Below, piece by piece: positions 1-8,100 of a stretch of DNA of 42,156 nt (positions are counted from its first letter, which is position 1; the number at the start of each line of letters is the position of its first letter). Under the pieces are notes generated by a model. It was not told the origin of the DNA. It made no database searches and saw only the letters and a list, made by a program, of their open reading frames with translations. A program made the translations under genes and the position numbers. This DNA comes from CAUZJO01 sp963580245 (GTDB lineage Bacteria > Sumerlaeota > Sumerlaeia > MVZB01): contig CAUZJO010000016.1 in NCBI GenBank assembly GCA_963580245.1, positions 1 to 42,156 on the forward strand, given 5' to 3'.

Positions 1-2
1 CC

Positions 3-1028
3 CATCAGATCTCTCAACTCTTGCTGCTCGAACATCGACTTCAGCCTTTATTCATCGGCCATTTGAAAAATTATACCATGACTTTCTATTTCTCAAATGG
101 GAAATATGGGGTAAAGGCGCGCGTTCGAGACTTGAACGTCTCACTGTCGTTGTGGCGCAAGGACGGGCTTCACATCACCACGATCTCGACACTCAACGGC
201 GACCTCTTGAGGCCCTACCATGACGGGCGGATTCGAGGCGAGGTCGAGATTTCGGATTTCAACTTCGCGCCCGGCCATTACGTCCTCGTGATGCCGATCC
301 ACAAAGGCCACGGATATCTCTATCGCGACGTGGGCAAGGAGTTTGCGGTGACGGGTCGGCGGACGATGACCTGGGGCCTGGTCGATTTTAATTACGATTA
401 CCAGGTGGGACATGAGCCGTTGAACACATCGCTTCGCGATCAAGCCAAGTCGATCGAAGTGAATCCGATCCAGTCCATTGGACCCGAAGACATCAACGGC
501 TTGGAACTGGGGTCGGAACTCGCGCCCGATGGCGTCGCGGCCAGCGATCCGCGCAACGAATCAGACCGGGCGGGCGCCTATCGGGGCCCCTATCAAACCA
601 GGATCGAGGCGGTGAATTGGGAGGACGGACCGGGCGTTAAGGGGGTCGATGAACATTGTCTCAAAATCGAGAGCCAGGGGTGCGAACGATCAGGAATCAG
701 CCAGGCCGAGGGACGTTTCACACTTACAAGGGACGCCCGTTATCTGCTTCAGTGCCGCGTGTCTTGCGCCGATGCCCGGACCACGTTTCGGTTGGGAGTC
801 CAGGCGAACAACGGGACGACCATCTGGGCTACAAAACTTGATAATCGAAATGTTGATTTTGTCAATCAACTCGGTGCGTGGACGCGATGCCAAGGGGTGC
901 TGCACATGACGGACGAGACCGACGATTCAGCCCAGATTCGGATCGTGCATTGGGACAAATCCCCGCTCACGTGGTACCTGGGCGACGTCTCTCTCCGGGA
1001 GATCATCCATTCCAGTGAAAATCGATAG
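3..1028 (+). CDS. Wzt-type glycan-binding domain plus CBM-like module, 3' part of an exporter ATPase gene (partial)
   Basis: The reading frame is open to the left edge of the window, so the start lies outside. The first ~110 visible residues read like the C-terminal beta-sandwich of Wzt-type ABC exporter ATPases, which binds the O-polysaccharide to be exported; the stretch ending in Y-V-L-V-M-P-I plus a G-H-G-Y turn is typical. A linker leads to a second beta-rich module (about residues 160-325 from position 21) ending W-D-K-S-P-L-T-W-Y-L-G-D-V-S-L-R-E, which resembles CBM4/9-like carbohydrate-binding domains. The same module recurs in the glycosyltransferase at 5151-9314. The ATPase half would lie upstream and cannot be seen, so a stand-alone binding protein is possible. 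The gene converges on the minus-strand operon, with a dispersed repeat between them. Confidence 0.6.
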   Translation, partial: HQISQLLLLEHRLQPLFIGHLKNYTMTFYFSNGKYGVKARVRDLNVSLSLWRKDGLHITTISTLNGDLLRPYHDGRIRGEVEISDFNFAPGHYVLVMPIHKGHGYLYRDVGKEFAVTGRRTMTWGLVDFNYDYQVGHEPLNTSLRDQAKSIEVNPIQSIGPEDINGLELGSELAPDGVAASDPRNESDRAGAYRGPYQTRIEAVNWEDGPGVKGVDEHCLKIESQGCERSGISQAEGRFTLTRDARYLLQCRVSCADARTTFRLGVQANNGTTIWATKLDNRNVDFVNQLGAWTRCQGVLHMTDETDDSAQIRIVHWDKSPLTWYLGDVSLREIIHSSENR

Positions 1029-1040
1029 ATCGACTTAAGG

Positions 1041-1170
1041 ACGCCTCTATAAATTCAGTCCCGGCAGGGACGATCGCTTTCAGCCCGCCACGCAAGTGGC
1101 GGGAAATCAAACCGATAACGAATCGTAGTCCCGTAGGGACGACTGCAAACGGGATTTTAGAGGTCTCCTC
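1041..1170. repeat. Miniature dispersed element, copy A (inverted relative to copy B at 27386-27550)
   Basis: About 120 bases match the reverse complement of 27386-27550 nearly base for base. The core contains three palindromes: GTCCCGGCAGGGAC, a CCCGCCAC/GTGGCGGG hairpin and GTCCCGTAGGGAC. The outer inverted repeats (CCTCTA-type and TAGAGG-type) are more worn than in copy B, and no target duplication is evident. The element sits between convergent genes, and its right end touches the stop codon of the repeat-methyltransferase gene. Its hairpins could help end transcription. Confidence 0.8.
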
Positions 1171-4100
1171 AAATCCCCCAGCGCCGGTTCTTCGCGAAGA
1201 CGATGGCACTATAGGGCTTATCGACGGCCGTCATCGGCCGGTGCGACGCGGATTGTTGGTCGGCCCACGAACGGCTGATGCGCGTTTCAAAGTTGGCCTT
1301 GCCGAGGAGTCGTAAGATTTTGCGCAACCGCCCCGACGGCAAGCCCGGGCCGGCGTGGAATTCGATGAAGAGATGCTGAATCCGGGGGAGGGCTTGACGG
1401 ATCTCTTCGATGATCTTGTCCTCGACCCCCTCCACGTCGATTTTCAAGCAGTGGATCGGGCTTTTGAGGTAGATGCTCAAGCGGCGACAGGGGACGTTGA
1501 TTTCTTGGATCGGTCGGCCGGCCAGACGGTGCCGTTCGGTCAACGAGCCGGCCATCGAATCATCCAACGTCACCAGGAACGGCCGTTTACCCTCCTTGTC
1601 GGAGACGGCGAAGGGAAGGATCTCCACGTCCTGGTAGCCGTTGAGCTGGACGTTTTCGCGCGCCATCTCGTAGAGACGCGGCACCGGCTCAAAGCCGATG
1701 ATCCGCGCCTTGGGGTAGAGCGTCTTGAAGTAATAGATCGACATGCCGAAGTGGGTGCCGCAGTCGATGATGACCGGCGATTCGGCCGCCGTGCGGAAGT
1801 AGTAATCCTCGTGTAGCAGGATCTCGTTGATCAGACACCACAGCGAACGACGATCGGGGAAGCGCAACTCGCCGTGGGCCAGTCGCAGCTTGTCGCCCTC
1901 GCAAATCAGGTCCAAGATGGCATCCCGGACCTGCGTCGGGTCCTTCAGCCCGGCCAGGATGGCGGCCAATCGCTCAGGCTCGCGGGTCGACCCGTTGCCG
2001 ACGTGGGGTTGCAGGTGACGCCATAGCTCCCGGAACTCGATCGTCGCCGACAAGCGCTCATAGACCGGGCCGCGTTCGGCGCTTCTAACCTGGCTCATGA
2101 GCCGTTCGAATATCTGCTCGTTGTTCAGCAGGACCTCGCCCAGCCGCGGGCTGTCGCAGATGCGCACGAGCAACCGGTCATCCATCACGGCCCGGCGCAA
2201 CACGATCGTCGAGCAGAGCTGATCGTTATCCAGGATCAACTGGACGAAGCGGGGGTCGGCCGACAATTGATGAAGGATTTCGGAGTCCGTGGCCAGGCGG
2301 TTGCGCATGCGGTTATCGCTCAGGATCCGTTCGACCACCGATTCGCGCGCCAATAGCTTGTCCAGCAGGCGGTCGTCAAGCGGCAGGCGATCGAGCAAGC
2401 GATCATCGAGCACCAAGCGTTCCATGAGGACCATCGAACAGATTTGATCGTTCTGGAGAATCAGTGACAAGACGCGCGGGTCACCCAGGAGACGGTGAAT
2501 GACGTCGGGGTCGGCCAGCATCATCTCGGGCAGGCGCGGGTCTTCGGCGAAGCGCTTGATCAAATTGGCGAACAGGGGCTGGGTTCGCTGGTCGGTCAGC
2601 ATGCGCCCCACCGCGATCTCGTTGGAAAGGACCATCGCCGGCAACCGCTGGTCGGTCAGGCAATACTTGAGGGTTTCCTCGTTCCTGAGGATGCGGCCCA
2701 TGAGCAAGGGGTTGGACTCGAACTTATCCAACACGCGCTCGTGGCCGAGGACGACTCCCAACAGAACGTCGTTTTCGATCAGGCGCTCCAAGACGCGCGG
2801 ATGGCCCAGGATCTTATCGAGCAGGGCGTTGCAGCGATAGATCCGTTCGAGCGACCGATCATTGGCGACGATCTTGTCGAGCATCTCCTCGTCCGCCAGC
2901 ACCCGCGCCAGGCCCCGTTCGTGTTTCACGAGCCGGTCCAGGAGCTCGCCGTCCTTAAGCATCTCATCGACGATCGCCTCCGGTTGGACGCAATCGCGCC
3001 AGATGTCCCTGCGATCCGTCAAACGCGCCCTGGTCCGGGCGTCATCGAGGAACGCGTCTAATGAGGATGGGTCCGTCAGGATCGCGTCCCGTACCTCTTC
3101 ACGCGTGACGATCGCATGGAGCCATTCCTCGGTGGCGAGGATGGCTTCGAGCGCGACGGGAGAGCCGAACAGCCGGTTCACCCCCGACGGGTCGGTCAGG
3201 ATCGATTCGATCACCCGCTCATCGCTTAGCATCCGTGCCAAGATTTCGGGTTGGTCGAGGAGCTTCATCCGAAGCCGCGGGTACGCGACCAGGCAAGTGA
3301 GCAGATCGTCGGTCGCGAGGATTCGCGCGTGGACCTCCTTGCGCGCCAACATCCGGTCGATGAGCCGGGGATGGGAACACATTCGGGCGAATGCCTCCTC
3401 ACTCGCCAGAATCTGATCGAGGCGTTCTTCGTCCCCCAGTATCAGGTCCAAGACGGCGGGTTCCTGAATGATCCGCCGGACCAGATCGGGGGCCGTCAGG
3501 ATCCTCACGAATCCCTGATCACTCTTAATGACCCGGTCCAGTAGCGCGCGGTTGGCGAGGACCCGATCGCAGACCTCCTTGTAAGACAGGATCTTCTCGA
3601 TCAACGGCCTGCTTGCCACGATCCGAACCAGCGCGCGGTCGTGCTGGACAATTGCGTCGATGGCCTCGCTACGTTCGAGCAACCGGTTGATGACCCGTTC
3701 GTCCTTTAGCAGGCGGTCGATCAGCGCCGGTTGCCAGCCGACCCTTTTGAGCACGCGCGGATCGCCGGCGAATTGATCGACCAACTTGTCGTGGGCGAGG
3801 ATGCGCTCGAATATACGCGGATGGCTCACCATGCGGTCAAGCACGCCGTTTCGGGCGTAGATGCGGGCCAGGGCCTGTTCATTGGAAGTGATCTTATCGA
3901 GCAACTGCTCGCTGGCGAGGATGCGCGACAGCACCCGCTGATGATGCAACAAGGCGTCGAGCCACGTCGAGTTTTCCAGCACGCACTGTCGGACCTCCTC
4001 GCGGCCAAGCAGTGCCTCCAGAAAGGCCTTCGAGCCCAGGGCGCGCGCCAGGAGCCGCTCGTCTTGAAGAATCCGGTCAAGCAGCCGCGCATTCGCCACG

Positions 4101-5146
4101 ACACGGTCGGCGATCCGCGGCGAGTCAAGCGCCCGGTCAATCAACTCCGGATAGACGAGGAACCGCTCCAACCCGCGCGGATGCTGGACGATGCGGTCGA
4201 GGACACCGTTCTTGAGGAAGATGCGTTCAAGCGCGCGCTGGTTCGACGTAATCCCATCGAGCAACTCATCGTTGGCCAGAAGGCGCGCGAGAACGCGCTC
4301 GTCCTCGAGCAGCCGGTCAAGCAGATCGGTTTGGGCCAACAGTCGGGCCTGCACGCGCGGGTCCGCCAACAGGCGATCGAGCACGTCGGGCTGGCCCGCG
4401 ATGATCTTTAGAGACCGATCGCCGGTCAGCAGCCGATACAGCGCCAGGTCGCGGGCCAAGACGCGATCCACGAATTTTTCGTTCTGGATCAGGCGCGCCA
4501 GGACATCCTCGTTGTTCACCAGCCGTTCAAACATCCGGTCATCCCGGATGATCAAATCGAGCAGCGGCTCATGGGCGAAGATGCGCTGGTAGCCCTTTTC
4601 ATGGGTGACGATCCGGCTGAGCAACTCCTCATCTTCCAGCAGTCGGGTGATCAAGCGGCCGTCATGCAGGAGCCGCTCAATCCGGTCTTCATCCTCGAGC
4701 AAGACATTGAGGGCCCGCTCGTCGTCGAGCAATTCGTCGAGGAAATCCGGGTCGCCGAGGATCACCTCGCGGGCGCGTTCGTCGATGAATATGCGGCGCA
4801 GGAACTTTTCGTCGCCCAGGACCTGCCGTGCGGCGCGGGGGTCTTCCAGGAGCTTGAGCAGGTGGTCGGGATGATCGAGCAGGCGTTCGCGAGCGGCCTC
4901 ATGCTCGAGCAGTTCGTCCAGCTTTTCCCGGTCTTCGATCAGGCCGGCGCGGACGGTCGAGTTCGCCAGCAGCTTCTTGAGCAACTTGCGGTCGGAGACC
5001 AACGTGACCAGCAGTCGATCGTCCAGGGTGATTTTTTCGCGTATCCGGGGATCCCGCAATAGGCTCTCAAGGGCCCCTTCGACGTCCAAAAGCCGCTGGA
5101 CCTCTTTCTCCGACAGGCTGGCGTTTCGATGAAGGATAAACCCCAT
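1169..5146 (-). CDS. Giant decapeptide-repeat protein with C-terminal FkbM-family methyltransferase
   Basis: The protein is 1,325 residues from the ATG at 5146, which lies four bases after the upstream gene's stop and behind a GGGGGTG stretch; an earlier in-frame start would overlap that gene. Residues 16-865 are about 85 ten-residue repeats with no indel (consensus L-D-R-L-L-x-D-E/P-R-V). Residues 866-1021 hold about a dozen looser units. Residues 1115-1325 are an FkbM-type SAM methyltransferase: D-C-G-T-H-F-G at 1128-1134, G-F-E-P at 1151-1154 and L-K-I-D-V-E-G-V-E at 1234-1242. Asp or His at repeat position 7 and Pro or Glu at 8 suggest each unit is one short helix with a turn, giving a long solenoid (inference). 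I do not recognise the repeat family. Operon with a glycosyltransferase and closeness to a Wzt-like domain point to surface-glycan methylation. Confidence 0.88.
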   Translation of the reverse strand: MGFILHRNASLSEKEVQRLLDVEGALESLLRDPRIREKITLDDRLLVTLVSDRKLLKKLLANSTVRAGLIEDREKLDELLEHEAARERLLDHPDHLLKLLEDPRAARQVLGDEKFLRRIFIDERAREVILGDPDFLDELLDDERALNVLLEDEDRIERLLHDGRLITRLLEDEELLSRIVTHEKGYQRIFAHEPLLDLIIRDDRMFERLVNNEDVLARLIQNEKFVDRVLARDLALYRLLTGDRSLKIIAGQPDVLDRLLADPRVQARLLAQTDLLDRLLEDERVLARLLANDELLDGITSNQRALERIFLKNGVLDRIVQHPRGLERFLVYPELIDRALDSPRIADRVVANARLLDRILQDERLLARALGSKAFLEALLGREEVRQCVLENSTWLDALLHHQRVLSRILASEQLLDKITSNEQALARIYARNGVLDRMVSHPRIFERILAHDKLVDQFAGDPRVLKRVGWQPALIDRLLKDERVINRLLERSEAIDAIVQHDRALVRIVASRPLIEKILSYKEVCDRVLANRALLDRVIKSDQGFVRILTAPDLVRRIIQEPAVLDLILGDEERLDQILASEEAFARMCSHPRLIDRMLARKEVHARILATDDLLTCLVAYPRLRMKLLDQPEILARMLSDERVIESILTDPSGVNRLFGSPVALEAILATEEWLHAIVTREEVRDAILTDPSSLDAFLDDARTRARLTDRRDIWRDCVQPEAIVDEMLKDGELLDRLVKHERGLARVLADEEMLDKIVANDRSLERIYRCNALLDKILGHPRVLERLIENDVLLGVVLGHERVLDKFESNPLLMGRILRNEETLKYCLTDQRLPAMVLSNEIAVGRMLTDQRTQPLFANLIKRFAEDPRLPEMMLADPDVIHRLLGDPRVLSLILQNDQICSMVLMERLVLDDRLLDRLPLDDRLLDKLLARESVVERILSDNRMRNRLATDSEILHQLSADPRFVQLILDNDQLCSTIVLRRAVMDDRLLVRICDSPRLGEVLLNNEQIFERLMSQVRSAERGPVYERLSATIEFRELWRHLQPHVGNGSTREPERLAAILAGLKDPTQVRDAILDLICEGDKLRLAHGELRFPDRRSLWCLINEILLHEDYYFRTAAESPVIIDCGTHFGMSIYYFKTLYPKARIIGFEPVPRLYEMARENVQLNGYQDVEILPFAVSDKEGKRPFLVTLDDSMAGSLTERHRLAGRPIQEINVPCRRLSIYLKSPIHCLKIDVEGVEDKIIEEIRQALPRIQHLFIEFHAGPGLPSGRLRKILRLLGKANFETRISRSWADQQSASHRPMTAVDKPYSAIVFAKNRRWGI
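2552..5101 (-). repeat. Coding 30-bp tandem repeat array (about 85 decapeptide units)
   Basis: The coding sequence keeps a 30-base period for 2,550 bases without a single insertion or deletion. A 60-base superperiod is also visible: odd units tend to begin L-D-R/K and even units L-A-R or L-E-R, so the working unit may be 20 residues. Unit sequences are well diverged, showing an old array kept in register by selection rather than recent slippage. Longer blocks have been copied too: units 27-36, 39-48 and 73-82 share the order L-D-x-I-T/V-x-N then L-x-R-I-F/Y. The regularity also keeps several antisense frames open. Confidence 0.92.
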
Positions 5147-5150
5147 GACA

Positions 5151-8100
5151 TCACCCCCGACCCGTGCCGACCGCCTCAAGCAGGCGATCGATCCGTTCCG
5201 AATAGGCTTCAAAGCGGGCCGTCCGTTCAATCCGGCGGCGCAACGCTTGCGGATCGGGCGGTCGGGTCAAAACATCCGCGATGGACTCGCGGAATGCCCC
5301 CCAATCACCCGGCGGGACGTAAACGAGACCCTCGCCGCTGACCTCGCGCAACACCGGAAGGTCGAACGCCACGCAAGGCGTCCCGCAATAGAGCGCCTCG
5401 ACCGGCGGCAGCCCAAATCCTTCAAAGAACGAAGGGAAGAGCATCAACCGGGCCCGCTTGATCTGGCGGAACTTCTCATGATCCGACAAACGATACTTAA
5501 AATCAAGCTCAATGCCGTAATGGGCCGCGCGCTCGGCCAATTCGCCCGCCGCCTCGGGCGGGACCTGACCCGTGCCGACGATGATCACCAAAGTATAGCC
5601 TCGCAGCGCCTCGCAGGGCAACTCGGCCAGCCGGTTGCTGCCCTTGTGCTCGGCGCGGCTGAAGCGTGTCAGGAGCACAACCCGCCGCTCCCGTTCGAGT
5701 TCGCCGATTCTGTCCGCGACGACCGTGTTGATCGACGGATAACAGTGCTCGTGGCGGGCCCGGGGCGAGCAATCCTCGAAAAAGGGACGCGCGTGGGTGG
5801 TGCTCTCGGCGGCGCTGGAGAGGACGATGTCCCAATCCGCCCCGTGGCGCCGCCAGTTGTCCCACAAGGCGGGGTCGCGCTTGACCGGAGAGAGGGCGTT
5901 GAACCAATTGGGCGTCTCGAAATTGAGCAACATCAACCGCGCCCCCTGGACCCTTGCGAAATCGACCACGTCGTCATAAAAATACGGCCGCTTGTCGTTG
6001 TTGGGCGCCATGACCACGAGGTCGGGCGGGGTTTCCAAGTCCCCCGGCTCGGCATGGTGGTTGGAGGACCACCATCGATCGCGCAGGCGGCCCAGGCCGA
6101 AGCGGGTGGCCTCGCCGGCCTGGCCGCAACGGTGCAACAGCTCGAACCACTTCGTGACCGCCTTGCGGCCGCGCCCGCGCGCCAGGCCACCGATCACGCC
6201 CCCCGCGGCGCCGAACGCTTCGCCCACCGATTTCAAACCGAACCCCAACGCCAGACGGCCCGAGTGGCTCATCTGACCGAAAACCGATTGCCAGCGCGAA
6301 GAAGTGACGCCCTGGCCCCAGTAGCGCCGGCTCAACCACAATAGGTTCATGCGGGCGGCGTTGATGTGATGGACCATCACGGCGTGGGGGGAATAATAGA
6401 GCACCCCGCCACGCGAGACCGCGCGCTGGATCAGAGCACTTTCCTCGCTCCCCAGGGTGGGGCTGCCGCCTACGCGGCCAAAACGGGTGTCGAATCCCCC
6501 CAGAGACTCGAGCGCGCCGCGCCGCCAGGCCGCGTTGCCTCCGGGAACCCAGTCGCAACGGATGACGTCATCGCCCAGACTGAACTGGCCGAAGAAACGC
6601 TCGGTTCCCTGGTCGAACCAGTCGGGGCGATCTCGCTCGTAGCGCGGAACGATCCGGCCCCCGCAGGCCACGGCCCCCGGCCGCGTCTCGAACACGTCCA
6701 GAAATGCCCGCAGCCATCCGGGGGCCACCTCGCCGTCATCGTCGAGAAAGACCACGAACTCCCCCCGGGCGTTCCGCCAGCCGGTGTTGCGGGCGACCGA
6801 GAGCCCCAACCGCTCCTCGCGCAGATAACGCACCCGACCGCGCCGGATGTACGGTTCCATGACGGCCGGCGTTTGGTCGGTTGAAGCGTTATCGACGATG
6901 ATCAGTTCGTAATGGATTTCGCCGAGCGGGTTTAGGAGAACACTTCTGACCGCGCGATCGAGCATCGGGGCCCGGTTGTGAGTGCAAATGACCACCGAAA
7001 ACAGCGGCCCCTCATCGGCATCCGGTCCCTCTTGCGCGAAGTTTTCCAGATGGCGATGGCCGATGAATCGGGATGCGTGGATGCGGCGGATACCGGCGGC
7101 GATGCGCTCAATTGAGCGGCCATCGGTCGGTCCGCAGTGCAGCCGCATGAATCGCCCGGCGGCCTCCCGATCGAAATGCGGCGAGGACTGGTGGCGTTGC
7201 AGGATCTTGCGCAGGGACCCTCTGTCGTTCGCCTTGAGCACACCGTCGCTCTCGTCGTCGCCAAACGTCTTCATCGGCTCCGCGTGCGGGTTATAGTAAA
7301 CTGCGGATCGCCCCGCCGCCACCGCTTCGTACGGGATGTTGCTGAACCGGCTGACGACGATGCTGCACGACCGAAGTTGGTCCGCCACTTTGAAAGGATC
7401 GGACGGCATGAAATTCGGATCGTCCCACCGCGAAGGGTCGCGGGGATGCCGGGAAATGAGATACTCGATCTCCAATTCCTTGCACACCGAGAGAACGTCC
7501 TCCATCCATGCCGCGCGGGCTTCTTCGTACTGGCCATAGGTGAAATTGCAGTTGATAAAGACCCGCGGCGACGACGGGAGCGGATGCTCTTCGATGTGAT
7601 CAGTCTTGGGATGACCCGTGATCGTGAAATACTTGGGACGGATATGCTTGAGCGTCACGGCGCCCTGCGAGAACAGGACCTCGGCATTGCGAAACTTGCG
7701 CGGATCGACTCCCTTGATCTTCTGGTCCCAATCCTGAGGGCCTTCCTGCAAGGCGACGCATGGGATGTCAAGTTTCTTCGCGATTGCATGGACGGCGTTG
7801 AATTCGGAGGTCCAGTCGTTCCCGCACAGCACGATATCGGGCGCGAAGGTCTCGATTTCAGGCTTGTCCCGGTCGTCGTAATCGATCTCGACAAATTCGA
7901 ACCCTTCGGCCTGTAAGCGCGTGGCGGCGCCTTCGTCCTTGCGGTCGCGAGCGGGGATGACGAATAGCGTGTGTTTGAAATGCCGGGCGATTCGCGCCAG
8001 CGTGTGGACGTGTGTGTCGTTTGACACCAGGAGCAACAGCCGGGGGGATGCGTCGCCGAGTTCCCGCTGCTCGACGATGGGGGCGACCTCTTGCCACGGT

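Noticed and set aside
1041..1170. Small protein encoded by the dispersed repeat (frames also open in copy B)
   Set aside because: Both copies give a similar peptide in one frame, but it follows from the repeated DNA; there is no start site and the palindromes explain the conservation.
2495..5062. Long open frames on the plus strand opposite the decad array
   Set aside because: They mirror the 30-base period of the minus-strand gene, whose FkbM domain and start are well supported; the regular repeat codons keep the opposite strand free of stops.
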